A stretch of 64,000 nucleotides of DNA from Photobacterium indicum (GTDB taxonomy: Bacteria > Pseudomonadota > Gammaproteobacteria > Enterobacterales > Vibrionaceae): the NCBI RefSeq assembly GCF_003026215.1, contig NZ_PYOC01000010.1:62001-126000 (forward strand), written 5' to 3'. Under the pieces are notes generated by a model. The model did not search any database. It was not told the origin of the DNA and worked only from the letters and a program-made list of their open reading frames with translations. Numbering within the stretch: the first letter of the stretch is position 1; each line of letters starts with the position of its first letter. Position numbers and translations under genes: made by a program. This document shows positions 43,754-52,597 of this stretch, piece after piece.

Positions 43754-44422
43754 ATGAGATATTTGTTCATTTGTTTTTGTAGTTTAATGCTTCTTGGTTG
43801 TACTTCTGGTTTGAAGATCTCGATACCAGATAAATATACTGACACACAGAATCAACCTATAGGATTCCTTGTTGGTACTCTTGGCGCAGCAACCGTTTGG
43901 CCATCAACTGGCGAAACCTTAATTACAACATTACATATTCGAGAAGTCAGCACTAAAAGCCCAACTCTAATGACTGACGATGAGATTGAAAGTGAAGTAA
44001 TAACGTTAACGAATGAAAATCAACACTTTGATTTTAAAAATAAAAAAGAAATGGGACAGCTTTTTACTTTACCATTGCCTGTTGGCGAGTATGAAATATT
44101 TCAAGTCACAATTAAAGGTTCAAATGGTAATCAAACGTTTACCCAAAAAACAGATGAGGATCTTTCACTAAAGTTTGAAGTAACTGCGGCTAATGCCAGC
44201 TACATTGGCGAGTTCATTGCAAAAAGTCGTGTTGCTGAAAGTCAATTATGGAATCTAAAATTCCCCAGCGGTTACGGTTACTTCTTACATAGCTATAATA
44301 AAGCCCGTGACGAAGTCCTTTTCTACGAGTTAAATCCACAGCTCACAGATATTCAATTCGACGTTAAAACACTAGCAACGATTAAAAACCGTCTGATTTA
44401 TACAAAGATTAATAAATCCTAG
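43754..44422 (+). CDS. Lipoprotein, unknown function
   Basis: A 222-residue protein with a lipoprotein signal (MRYLFICFCSLMLLGCTS, lipobox Cys16). The mature part is beta-rich (LITTLHIREVSTKS, YEIFQVTIKGSNG, LSLKFEVTAANASYIGEF), like an immunoglobulin-like or carboxypeptidase-regulatory fold, but no family is recognised. AAGGAATGT lies before the ATG. The 300-base region upstream holds two palindromes. Single gene; a short basic ORF follows on the opposite strand. Confidence 0.75.
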   Translation: MRYLFICFCSLMLLGCTSGLKISIPDKYTDTQNQPIGFLVGTLGAATVWPSTGETLITTLHIREVSTKSPTLMTDDEIESEVITLTNENQHFDFKNKKEMGQLFTLPLPVGEYEIFQVTIKGSNGNQTFTQKTDEDLSLKFEVTAANASYIGEFIAKSRVAESQLWNLKFPSGYGYFLHSYNKARDEVLFYELNPQLTDIQFDVKTLATIKNRLIYTKINKS

Positions 44423-44440
44423 TCAAACATAAACCCGACT

Positions 44441-44554
44441 CTACTCTGATTCGGGTGCTTCACCTTGGCGTTTTAAATGTTTCTGTTTTGTTTTATCTGA
44501 TATATCTTTCACTAACTTTCTCACTTTTGGTGCAGTATATATTCTATCTTTCAT
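44441..44554 (-). CDS. 37-residue basic protein, unknown function
   Basis: Short ORF of 37 codons, rich in Lys/Arg (MKDRIYTAPKVRKLVKDISD, then KTKQKHLKRQ) with an acidic end (GEAPESE). No hydrophobic segment. AAAGGTGAT lies 5-13 bases before the ATG, a good ribosome site. It is convergent with the lipoprotein gene, ending 18 bases from its stop. The charge suggests RNA or ribosome contact, but this is only inference. Confidence 0.5.
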   Translation of the reverse strand: MKDRIYTAPKVRKLVKDISDKTKQKHLKRQGEAPESE

Positions 44555-44740
44555 ACTTCATCACCTTTCTATACTAATAAATCGACGATACACAACATTC
44601 GCACAATCGTCATACTCATTTCATATTTTATAAATACTAGTATATACCGTGAATCCATAATGCGCGTAAAAAAATCACCTTTCTACATACTTTGCTTAAT
44701 CTTCTCAATGTTATTATTTAGCATATTGTTGATTTTTTGC

Positions 44741-46015
44741 TTAGTCGGCTATGTAAGTTTCTTTTTTATACCTTGCTAAAATTTTATGTTCAATAAAACT
44801 CGAAAGGATAAACATCACAACATACCCTGTACACAGTGCAATAATTATCGCTACAACGTTAGCTGTAAATTGCGCAAACAAGTAATAAGAAACAACAAGG
44901 GTCACAATACCGCTCAAACGAATAATTAAACTTTCGGTAAAGCAACCATGTGCTTTGATATAGGCCAGCTGATAAGCATTGAGCATTAAAAATACGAAAA
45001 AGATTGAAAAATGGAATAATACAGGAACCGCACCTTTATATTCGTCAGGAAAAACAAACAATACAATGTCTTTTCCGAAAAATAACATGCTTAAAAAGAA
45101 AGTAGACCCAACGATAAAGCTCAATTTATAGATCCATTTTTTAATTTTCCGTATTTGATCATGCTTGCCTTCACGAACACATACAGCTAACTCTGGTAAA
45201 ACGAAACGGTAAATAGGAAAAACAAATAGCATCGTAAGGTAGGTAAATATTGGTCGGACAACCACTTGGAAATCCCCTAACTCATCGATACTAAAGTGAC
45301 TGATCGTTAATAACACGGTGATATAGATCATAAGGATACTTGCACCAGCTTCAAGCGATGCTGTAACACTTTTTTTTACATAGCTGATTAACAGAGGGTC
45401 AAGCTGCACTGTCGCTAAAGGGCGTGTAGATATTTCTTTTCGACGCCGTATAAACATATACCCTGCCGTACCTAAAGATGACAACGTTAACCCATAAAAG
45501 AGAGAGGTAAGAGCATCAAAGCCTAAACCATAATAGCAAGTAACAAACATTACCACATTGCTAATGGGTTCAATCCAAGTCACCTTATTAGAAATACTGT
45601 ACAAGCGATACATCGCAATTAAATTAGTAAAATAGACTTTTAACCCCATACCAAAAATGATACCCACCAACTGTATGTAGCTCACATTGATATTTAACTC
45701 ATGCTTTATATAGGGAATAACGACTCCCCATGTAATCAATACCATTGCAATTAAGCTATATCGGAAAATATTGATGATGTCTCGATCATTATTCGTTTGT
45801 GAGTAACTCACTACCATCGATGAGCGGAAGCCTGTCATCAATATTAAAGAGAGTGAAATGATATCAACAACACTGTGATACAGGGCTAAATCAGCTTTAG
45901 GCACCCATTGTGCTAACCAAATCTTAAACGAAAAACCAACTAAAATACTGGCAAGCGTTGCCCACACTCCAGTAATGAATGCTTTTTTTAGGCGAGAGAG
46001 TGAATCATTTTCCAT
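44741..46015 (-). CDS. Polysaccharide/oligosaccharide flippase-like membrane protein (MOP superfamily)
   Basis: A 424-residue integral membrane protein with about 12 helices, related to lipid-linked sugar flippases (Wzx/PST). N-terminal KKAFITGVWATLASILVGFSFKIWLAQWVP and the DIISLSLILMTGFRSSMVVSY segment are typical; the C-terminal half contains FPDEYKGAVPVLFHFSIFFVFL with the Tyr/Lys-rich loop also seen in this group. No glycosyltransferase or other sugar genes are adjacent, so the sugar is unknown and it may act with distant loci. Single leftward gene. Confidence 0.83.
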   Translation of the reverse strand: MENDSLSRLKKAFITGVWATLASILVGFSFKIWLAQWVPKADLALYHSVVDIISLSLILMTGFRSSMVVSYSQTNNDRDIINIFRYSLIAMVLITWGVVIPYIKHELNINVSYIQLVGIIFGMGLKVYFTNLIAMYRLYSISNKVTWIEPISNVVMFVTCYYGLGFDALTSLFYGLTLSSLGTAGYMFIRRRKEISTRPLATVQLDPLLISYVKKSVTASLEAGASILMIYITVLLTISHFSIDELGDFQVVVRPIFTYLTMLFVFPIYRFVLPELAVCVREGKHDQIRKIKKWIYKLSFIVGSTFFLSMLFFGKDIVLFVFPDEYKGAVPVLFHFSIFFVFLMLNAYQLAYIKAHGCFTESLIIRLSGIVTLVVSYYLFAQFTANVVAIIIALCTGYVVMFILSSFIEHKILARYKKETYIAD

Positions 46016-46222
46016 GGTAGTGCCATCTTTGGGTTAACTTCCATTGCATAGTAATGAAATTAATTCTCATTTGAAACGTATTTACTTCATAAACCCTCTT
46101 TTCTTTGTGATATATCAACATCAACAAAACTGATGAAGAACACCAACTCAGCCTACTGGATGTAGAGCCTCAGAGGGTTAAAATACATATATACCCTATA
46201 AAATATTCAAAAGGAAAGCAGC

Positions 46223-46540
46223 ATGTATCACGCCCATGTTTACTTTGACTTATCACAAGAGTCATTAGCCACACACCTTCACCATGAAATCACAGCTAAC
46301 CGCGATGATATTTTGAGAATATTCCCACTCGTCATGCATAAAGTAGGGCCTCATGATAAGCCAATGTTTGAAATACATTTCAATGATAATCAACAGGGGT
46401 TTGTTAACTGGTTAGATCAACACCGTAAGGGGTTATCTGTACTTATTCATCCTAATACAGGTAATGATTTACAAGATCATACTGATAACGCTGTATGGCT
46501 CGGTGAAGAACTCCCAGTGCGCGTCGATATATTCAAATAG
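46223..46540 (+). CDS. DOPA 4,5-dioxygenase family protein
   Basis: Small cupin-like/ferredoxin-like protein of 105 residues. The His-rich motifs YHAHVYFDL, VGPHDKPMFEIHF and SVLIHPNTGNDLQDHT match the DOPA dioxygenase family (PF08883), which in fungi and plants opens the DOPA ring. Bacterial members act as extradiol-type dioxygenases on catechols, but a physiological substrate is not known. AAAGGAAA precedes the ATG. Single gene. Confidence 0.85.
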   Translation: MYHAHVYFDLSQESLATHLHHEITANRDDILRIFPLVMHKVGPHDKPMFEIHFNDNQQGFVNWLDQHRKGLSVLIHPNTGNDLQDHTDNAVWLGEELPVRVDIFK

Positions 46541-46590
46541 AACAGAAATACACGACTCTTTAAAACATTCTCCGTTTTTTATTGCTGTTT

Positions 46591-47478
46591 TCAATTACTG
46601 TCTTCATTTTTTCGGGTGCTGTTTGATGCATTTATCAGTACTAACGCGATTCCACCAAGAATCGCAATAGATGCAAACATAAAGCGAAAAGATAACGCTT
46701 CACCCAAAAAAAGAATACCAGCGACAGCAGCTAATACGGGCACACTTAGCTGAATCGTGGCGGCGTTTGTTGCTTTTAAAAAAGGCAAAACTGAATACCA
46801 CAACGCGTAACCGACACCTGATGTTAACGCACCTGAAGCAATGGCATACCAAAATCCACTCAGATCAGTATCAGCATTTTTAAATGAAAGAGCACTCAAC
46901 ACTAGCGCTATCGGTATTGACCTTAAAAAATTTCCCGTAGTAACAAGCGTTGGGTTACCAACCCCTCTACCACGTAGTGAATAGATCCCCCAAGCCACGC
47001 CTGCTCCCATCATTAAAATAGCGCCTAATAATGGTGGGGAGGATAGCCCTGGAAACAATAAGCCAATAAGCCCAGCAAGCGCCAGCGTTAATCCAGCCCC
47101 TTGTTGCTTACTTAATCGCTCACCTTTATATATACCGTGCCCAATCATTGTTGCTTGCACTGCGCCAAACAACAACAATGCTCCCATCCCGGTCGACAGG
47201 CTGACATAAGCAAAAGAGAAACCTGCGGCATACATAAATAAAGCACAAGCAGATATCCAACTACCCTCACCTTTGTATGGTTGATGATTAATAAATGAAA
47301 TCAACCACAACATAACAAAACCAGATAACAATCGAAGCGAAGTAAAACTTGCTGGATCTATCGCCGTTTCTAAGAAAGCGGCTCGACTCAGTAATGAATT
47401 ACCTGCAAAGGCCATCATGGCAATTGCAGTTAGTATAACTACCTGCTTACTTGGCATTTTGGCGTTTATCTTCACCAT
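46591..47478 (-). CDS. DMT superfamily transporter (EamA domains)
   Basis: A 295-residue inner-membrane exporter or importer of metabolites, with ten helices in two EamA repeats. The first includes MAFAGNSLLSRAAF and TSLRLLSGFVMLWLI; the second MMGAGVAWGIYSLRGR and SVPVLAAVAGILFLGEALS, where the GE near the end of the repeat is characteristic. Its start overlaps the stop of the VOC gene by seven bases, so the two are coupled. Substrate unknown; the pair might export or detoxify a shared compound. Confidence 0.9.
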   Translation of the reverse strand: MVKINAKMPSKQVVILTAIAMMAFAGNSLLSRAAFLETAIDPASFTSLRLLSGFVMLWLISFINHQPYKGEGSWISACALFMYAAGFSFAYVSLSTGMGALLLFGAVQATMIGHGIYKGERLSKQQGAGLTLALAGLIGLLFPGLSSPPLLGAILMMGAGVAWGIYSLRGRGVGNPTLVTTGNFLRSIPIALVLSALSFKNADTDLSGFWYAIASGALTSGVGYALWYSVLPFLKATNAATIQLSVPVLAAVAGILFLGEALSFRFMFASIAILGGIALVLINASNSTRKNEDSN

Positions 47479-47906
47479 CTTATATCATTCGAATCTTCAG
47501 GGCCTATCCAACAGAAGGGGTTATAGGCAACCTCCCACAAGTAGCCATCAAGATCTTTGAAATAACCAGAATACCCACCCCAAAACACTTTCTGACCACG
47601 CTTGGTAATAGTAGCGCCCGCGGCTTCTACTTCAGCCAACACTTGATCAACTTCAGCTTCAGACCTCACATTATGCGCAAATGCAAAACCAGAGAAAGAT
47701 TGCTCAGTATTATCACTTGGAGCCACTTGAGCATCTTCAGCTAAGGCATCACGATCATACAATCCTAACCATGTACCATTTAGAGTAAAAAAGGCGACCG
47801 ATGGTGGCGATTCTTTTTGAGGAAATCCTAAGCCATCGCGATAAAAAGCGACTGACTTTTCAAGATTTTTAACACCGAGAGTAATCATGCTGATTCTTGG
47901 TTGCAT
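47472..47906 (-). CDS. VOC (glyoxalase/bleomycin-resistance fold) family protein
   Basis: A 144-residue metalloenzyme-fold protein. Two beta-alpha-beta-beta-beta modules are seen: MITLGVKNLEKSVAFYRDGLGFP at the start and the closing FKDLDGYLWEVAYNP, with the Glu as a usual metal ligand. It could be a dioxygenase, isomerase or drug-binding protein. The ATG at 47906 fits the family start; an upstream in-frame ATG (47942) adds 12 residues. It is first of a two-gene operon with the DMT transporter, overlapping it by seven bases. Confidence 0.87.
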   Translation of the reverse strand: MQPRISMITLGVKNLEKSVAFYRDGLGFPQKESPPSVAFFTLNGTWLGLYDRDALAEDAQVAPSDNTEQSFSGFAFAHNVRSEAEVDQVLAEVEAAGATITKRGQKVFWGGYSGYFKDLDGYLWEVAYNPFCWIGPEDSNDIRW

Positions 47907-47989
47907 AACATCATTCCTTATTGTTATTTTTTGAGGCTCCATAGAGAAAAGATAGCATTAGCAAACACTTTACCACCAATTCAAAAAGC

Positions 47990-48017
47990 AAAAGACTCAC
48001 AAATTAGTGAGTCTTTT
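47990..48017. terminator. Terminator after the aspartoacylase gene
   Basis: AAAAGACTCAC and GTGAGTCTTTT pair over AAATTA. It lies 25 bases past the aspartoacylase stop and before the VOC gene start, so it separates the two leftward units. Confidence 0.85.
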
Positions 48018-48041
48018 TAATACGGGGTTGAAGCTGGTGGT

Positions 48042-48926
48042 TTAAATTTCCACTATTCGCTTCTTCGCTAATGACATGGCTAAATTATTATCATAATAAG
48101 CGGCTTCATTAATGAAGTGTGGATAGGCTTCATAATCACCTTCCCAACTGATTTCAGAGCCATCAAATAATGTAAAAATAGGGTCACCTGAATTCAATTG
48201 TTTAAAATCACCGTCTTGAACGTTTTTATGAACCATACCAATTCGCTCACCATTTTCATTTTCTGGTAATTTTAGCGTTTCGGTATATTCAAATGCTTCA
48301 TAGCTCGATGGCAACTCCGGCAAGGTATTGGTGTTATGTAGGTCAACATAATCCAAAATATGACGAGTCATATCTTCCATCCAGTCAAGTACATCTTGAC
48401 GGATAACAGATTGAGGTTGTGGACCAATTTCGACAATCACACCTTGCGGCGTAATAGAACTTAAAAAGTAATGTTCTTCTACAGAAGCATGATCTTCAAA
48501 TACAACAACCGCTTCAGGCATGCGAGATTTTACATAAGCACCCATTTTGCAGTTAAACTCATCAGATTGAAGCAGAATCAACGATGGCCCCATGTTACTG
48601 GTCGTATTATGTAAATCGATAATAAAGTCTGTTTTTGCATCACCCTTAGGACCAAGCTGATTATTGATAACCTTGGCACGACTTTGTTCATAGTTAGCCA
48701 GATCGAGATTTGCAAGCTCAGAAATATCAAATTGTCGGTTTAAATCGCTATCAACGTAACGTTTATTCTCTTCGTGCGCTTTAGGGTTAGCAAGTACTGT
48801 TTGAACAGAAAAGCTGCTACGAGATATCAAATTATGGTTATTTTGCCACTTACGTAACAAGTAGATACCGCTAAATTCATTACCATGCGTACCGCCAACA
48901 ACGGCAACACTGTTAATTTTAGTCAT
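48042..48926 (-). CDS. Aspartoacylase (AstE/AspA family zinc hydrolase)
   Basis: Splits N-acetyl-L-aspartate, or a similar N-acyl amino acid, into acid and amino acid. The 294 residues carry zinc ligands His and Glu in GGTHGNEFSG, DSDLNRQF, the substrate-binding IIDLHNTTSNMG and the catalytic Glu in VIVEIGPQ, a set that matches aspartoacylase (ASPA) more closely than succinylglutamate desuccinylase (AstE). The C-terminal beta domain follows. A single gene with a terminator, so no pathway context supports arginine degradation. Confidence 0.9.
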   Translation of the reverse strand: MTKINSVAVVGGTHGNEFSGIYLLRKWQNNHNLISRSSFSVQTVLANPKAHEENKRYVDSDLNRQFDISELANLDLANYEQSRAKVINNQLGPKGDAKTDFIIDLHNTTSNMGPSLILLQSDEFNCKMGAYVKSRMPEAVVVFEDHASVEEHYFLSSITPQGVIVEIGPQPQSVIRQDVLDWMEDMTRHILDYVDLHNTNTLPELPSSYEAFEYTETLKLPENENGERIGMVHKNVQDGDFKQLNSGDPIFTLFDGSEISWEGDYEAYPHFINEAAYYDNNLAMSLAKKRIVEI

Positions 48927-49024
48927 CCTTGTTTCTCTTAACTAGTTATTCAAAATTGAGCATAATTTCAGTGTACTCAATTTCAATCTAGATACCAACG
49001 AAAGTTAACCTTAAAGTAATAAAA

Positions 49025-49474
49025 TTACACAGATAACGGTAGTGTCTGGGCTAATTTAAGATATGAATGTAACTCGTTATTTTTATACTCAATGGCTGAA
49101 TGAATATTCACATTACGATTAGCAATAATAGAACAGTTGTAATCGTTATCCTCCTTTGTGATCGCCAATTCAATAACACCATCGTCTAACTTCCAACTGC
49201 CCACCGTTTTGATCCGTGTAAATAAGGTGTATTCCTCTAATCGTCCGTCTGAGTGCAGAATGACTTCGGTGATATGACCTGCACTACATGTTTTGATCCA
49301 ATGTTGAGCTGTAATATCAGCGATTGTAAAGTTGCGTTTAGTTTCTAACCATTGATGCATCAATTGTTGCTGTTCTGTATCGAGTTCGGGCAGAGCATCA
49401 ATATCAAGTAAACGTACACGACCCGTTTCACGATAAAACAGCTGTAACAATTGAAGGGTTTTCTTTTCGAACAT
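49025..49474 (-). CDS. Hypothetical 149-residue protein
   Basis: Soluble protein, beta-rich in the second half (GHITEVILHSDGRLEEYTLFTRIKTVGSWKLDDGVIEL). I recognise no family and see no signal peptide or metal motif. AAGGTAAG lies before the ATG, so translation is plausible. It lies between the ArfB gene and the aspartoacylase gene on the same strand, with gaps of about 100-150 bases. Confidence 0.68.
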   Translation of the reverse strand: MFEKKTLQLLQLFYRETGRVRLLDIDALPELDTEQQQLMHQWLETKRNFTIADITAQHWIKTCSAGHITEVILHSDGRLEEYTLFTRIKTVGSWKLDDGVIELAITKEDNDYNCSIIANRNVNIHSAIEYKNNELHSYLKLAQTLPLSV

Positions 49475-49621
49475 TCAGCTTACCTTACGCAAGGAAATCA
49501 TAAACATAGGATAGGTATAACCCTAAACATGCCGAATTGCGAAAGGTGTTAATGAATGAAATAAGAAATTGCAGTATTTATCACAATAATAAATGTGTTT
49601 ATGATAAATACCCTTTTCGAT

Positions 49622-50035
49622 TTAATGATCCACTTTTCCGCGTAATGACTTCGTATTTCCACGCTGGGTTTTCTTATCCATGCGGCGTCGCTTTGACCCC
49701 ATAGTAGGTCTAGTTGCACGTCGTGCCTTTTGTTGAACAACGGCCGCTTGAATAAACTCTTTTAGGCGCTGTAACGCGTCTTCCCGATTTTTTTCTTGAG
49801 TACGAAATTGCTGAGCTTTAATCACGATAACACCGTCTTTCGTTATGCGATGATCCGAGATTCTCAACAAACGTTCTTTATAGAAATCAGGCAATGTTGA
49901 CCGCTTAATATCAAAGCGTAAGTGTATGGCACTTGATACCTTGTTTACATTTTGACCTCCCGCTCCTTGCGAGCGAATAGCCGTAATTTCGATTTCCCAA
50001 TCGGCAAGTTCTACATTATTAGAAATGGTAAGCAT
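49622..50035 (-). CDS. arfB: Ribosome rescue factor ArfB (YaeJ)
   Basis: Peptidyl-tRNA hydrolase that frees ribosomes stalled on broken mRNAs. The 137 residues hold the release-factor catalytic core with GAGGQNVNKV (GGQ at 26-28), and a C-terminal basic tail (RRATRPTMGSKRRRMDKKTQRG) that enters the empty mRNA channel, as in E. coli ArfB (140 residues). It lacks a stop-codon-reading domain. No strong ribosome site is seen upstream of the ATG. Single gene. Confidence 0.95.
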   Translation of the reverse strand: MLTISNNVELADWEIEITAIRSQGAGGQNVNKVSSAIHLRFDIKRSTLPDFYKERLLRISDHRITKDGVIVIKAQQFRTQEKNREDALQRLKEFIQAAVVQQKARRATRPTMGSKRRRMDKKTQRGNTKSLRGKVDH

Positions 50036-50238
50036 AGTTGTTCAATAGTCAATTCAAATACAGGGTTAGTATAATCGTTAACGACTTTCAAATAACCTTT
50101 CTTGAAGAAATTAAATGATCATCAATAAATATCACCTTACTGTGATCTTGTTTACAGGCCGACATGACCAATATTTAACTTATCATCATAAATCAGTAAA
50201 GTAGCGCATTATTCAAATCAATGGATTACGAGAACAAA

Positions 50239-50571
50239 ATGGACACTCTTATTTCACTCTTCGCTCAAGCTGGACACACCTTTAAACCTTGGTTAGGTGA
50301 AATATCACTCACTATCGTCGCTTGTTCATTGATTATTTTTGGTTCAGATATTAATCACTTCCTACGTCGTCTTTTGTCAGGTAAGAGCATTTTTATTCGA
50401 ACGAGTGCTTTTATATTAGTTAATTCATTCGGTTACGGCTTGCTTCTCATTAAGGTTTCTCCTTGGTTAACCCAACAATTGAGCACAATGCCAAGTCAAT
50501 GGATGTTTGCTTCAGTAATAACAACATTCATTGTCATCGGATTATGGGCACAAAAAACACGCCACTATTAA
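50239..50571 (+). CDS. DUF3392 family small membrane protein
   Basis: A 110-residue protein with three hydrophobic segments (WLGEISLTIVACSLIIFGSDI, TSAFILVNSFGYGLLLIKVSP, MFASVITTFIVIGLWA), of the DUF3392 family seen in Vibrionaceae. Function unknown. The ATG at 50239 (MDTLISLF) is preferred to the in-frame ATG at 50221 since GAGAAC sits before it, but this is a weak choice. It stands alone between arfB and the peptidase gene. Confidence 0.78.
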   Translation: MDTLISLFAQAGHTFKPWLGEISLTIVACSLIIFGSDINHFLRRLLSGKSIFIRTSAFILVNSFGYGLLLIKVSPWLTQQLSTMPSQWMFASVITTFIVIGLWAQKTRHY

Positions 50572-50713
50572 GCGCCGCTCATTAAAAAATATATTTATGT
50601 CTCAATTTGTTACCAATTATCGGTATGATCGACCATTTTATTGACCTCAAACAGCTAAAAACAGGGTTACTTCAGTTTAAAGTACTAACTCCTGTTCCTA
50701 AAAAAGCATAATC

Positions 50714-51820
50714 ATGACTAACATTAACCAAGAAAGATTGATCGAACATTTCATCGAGCTTATTAAGATCAACAGTGAATCCCAAAACGAGAAAGCTATC
50801 GCTGAAACCCTTGCAGAGCAACTGGGCGGTATTGGCTTCGACGTTACTAAATTACCAGTACCTGAAAATATTTCGAATGGCTTCAACATTTACGCAACGC
50901 TACCAGGCTCGCTTGAAGGTAGTATTGTACTAAGTTGCCATATGGATACCGTTGCACCAGGTAATGACATAGAGCCAATTATCGTCGATGGCATTATCAG
51001 CTCGAAGGGTGACACAATTCTTGGTGGTGATGATAAATCAGGTATTGCCGCGATAATGGAAGCGGTTCGTTGTATCAAAGCTAACAATTTACCCCATAAG
51101 ACTATCGAGATCGCCTTCACTGTCTATGAAGAAGGTGGTTTGCACGGTTCAAAACACTTCGACATGTCATTCGTTAAATCGACAGAAGCTATTGTGCTTG
51201 ATTCAGGCGGCGCTATTGGCACTATTATTACAACTGCACCTGGTCAGCAAAATCTAAAAATCAATATCACAGGCAAGCCTGCCCACGCTGGTTTAGCACC
51301 AGAAACGGGGATCAATGCGCTAACCGTTGCTGCTGATGCAATTGGCCAAATGAAGCTATCTCGTATTGATGCAGAAACAACAGCAAACATTGGTGTTGTT
51401 CAAGGCGGCCAAGCAACTAACATTGTAATGCCTGCTTTATATATCGAAGCAGAAGCGCGTTCTTTGAATGATGTGAAATTAGCGAACCAAGTTGAACACA
51501 TGGTAACAACATTTGAAGCCGCGGCTGAAAAGCACGGTGCACAAATTGATATCGTATCAACTCGTGCATATAACGCTTATAACATTGATGATAACGACGT
51601 ATTTATTGATGATATAAAAGCGGCTTTCTCTGCTAATGGTGTTGAGCCTAAAACCAACTCTACTGGTGGCGGAAGCGATGCAAACATCTTCAATGAAAAA
51701 GGGTTAAAAACAGTTAACCTTTCAACAGGTATGGCAAAAGTACATACCACTGAAGAATATATTGCCATTGCCGATATGGTGAGCATCACTGACTTTATGT
51801 ATACCTATTTAACGCGCTAA
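50714..51820 (+). CDS. PepT-like tripeptidase/aminopeptidase (M20 family)
   Basis: Di-zinc cytoplasmic peptidase of 368 residues. The metal and catalytic residues are visible: His-Asp in LSCHMDTVAPG, the bridging Asp in ILGGDDKSG, the Glu pair in TVYEEGGLHG, Asp in IVLDSGG and the final His in AKVHTTEE. The lid domain is in the middle (KINITGKPAHAGLAPETG). It is shorter than E. coli PepT (408) and belongs to the PepT-like subgroup; the substrate may be a tripeptide or another amide. A bidirectional terminator follows. Confidence 0.9.
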   Translation: MTNINQERLIEHFIELIKINSESQNEKAIAETLAEQLGGIGFDVTKLPVPENISNGFNIYATLPGSLEGSIVLSCHMDTVAPGNDIEPIIVDGIISSKGDTILGGDDKSGIAAIMEAVRCIKANNLPHKTIEIAFTVYEEGGLHGSKHFDMSFVKSTEAIVLDSGGAIGTIITTAPGQQNLKINITGKPAHAGLAPETGINALTVAADAIGQMKLSRIDAETTANIGVVQGGQATNIVMPALYIEAEARSLNDVKLANQVEHMVTTFEAAAEKHGAQIDIVSTRAYNAYNIDDNDVFIDDIKAAFSANGVEPKTNSTGGGSDANIFNEKGLKTVNLSTGMAKVHTTEEYIAIADMVSITDFMYTYLTR

Positions 51821-51857
51821 TTTGCCGTTATATTGACATAAGTAAACAGAAATGAAT

Positions 51858-51896
51858 AAACCGGACAAACTAGAATAAAACTAGATGCCCGGTTTT
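51858..51896. terminator. Bidirectional terminator, peptidase / CYTH genes
   Basis: AAACCGG pairs with CCGGTTT and AACTAG-like inner arms pair (ACTAG), with A-run before and T-run after. It separates convergent genes. Confidence 0.8.
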
Positions 51897-51926
51897 TCTT
51901 TGCAATGAATATATTACCTAATACTT

Positions 51927-52475
51927 CTAACCTTGCAGTGTTTGCATCTCGCGGTAAGAGCGGCTTTCCAATTGTGCATCCGTCAATCCTAACTTGGCTG
52001 CCAACTCGAGTAATTCTTGCTTATATTGACCTAGCATTGATTCATCGTCAGTCATGATAGCAAGTTCAGCAAAATCCCCCAGCCCTTCCAAGTGATCAAC
52101 GGTTGCGTGAAATTTACCTATAAAATAGATGCTTCGGGTCTTCCTCAATTCCAAAACAAGGTTAAACCCCATCGTTAGCAACATGCTTTTTGCTTTATCA
52201 CTATCAGTAATATTTACAGCCTCACACCGATCGGCTTCAGGGCCTTTTACAATCCATAATTTAATACCAGATGGCTGCATATTACGAATACAAACACTCT
52301 TATTTTGCTCTTTTAGCGGGCTGCCGCCTACAAAGTCAAAATAGCAATCATGTTCAAGGTTATCTTCCAACATAATCTCTGGATTCATGCCCTGTAAATA
52401 TGATAAAAACTGTGTTTTTGAGGTTAATTTGTATTTTAACTCTACTTCGTATTTGCCTTTAAAGTGCTGTGTCAT
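51927..52475 (-). CDS. cyaB: Class IV adenylate cyclase (CYTH domain)
   Basis: CYTH-fold protein of 182 residues that makes cAMP in Aeromonas and Yersinia relatives. The start has the ExExK motif in GKYEVELKYKL; then VCIRN, LWIVKGP and RCEAVNI supply the basic and acidic residues of the tunnel, and the end has ELRKTRSIYF, the HLEGLGDFAELAI acidic pair and ESRSYREM. The start at 52475 is chosen because the motif follows closely; ATGs at 52487 and 52499 are alternatives. Because CYTH proteins also include thiamine triphosphatases, the activity is likely but not certain. Single gene. Confidence 0.86.
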   Translation of the reverse strand: MTQHFKGKYEVELKYKLTSKTQFLSYLQGMNPEIMLEDNLEHDCYFDFVGGSPLKEQNKSVCIRNMQPSGIKLWIVKGPEADRCEAVNITDSDKAKSMLLTMGFNLVLELRKTRSIYFIGKFHATVDHLEGLGDFAELAIMTDDESMLGQYKQELLELAAKLGLTDAQLESRSYREMQTLQG

Positions 52476-52550
52476 GCTGCGATCCATTGAAAATAACATT
52501 AGTAATATACACAGCTATTATAACGTGAAGCCTCATTTGAAAACACGAGA

Positions 52551-52576
52551 TGGCGCAACCCGTTAAGGTTACGCCA
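52551..52576. terminator. Stem-loop after the YfcC-type transporter gene
   Basis: TGGCGCAACC and GGTTACGCCA pair with one mismatch over a 6-base loop, 22 bases past the transporter stop. The T-run to its left is short, so termination may be partial. Confidence 0.55.
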
Positions 52577-52597
52577 CAGTGTTAAACAAACTTATTA

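Noticed and set aside
44660..44779. 39-codon ORF on the plus strand with a hydrophobic stretch (MRVKKSPFYILCLIFSMLL...)
   Set aside because: No ribosome binding site, and its last 39 bases run antisense into the end of the flippase gene. The hydrophobic look is expected from T-rich DNA.
49549..49740. 63-codon minus-strand frame overlapping arfB
   Set aside because: Out-of-frame shadow of the arfB 3' end without its own ribosome site.
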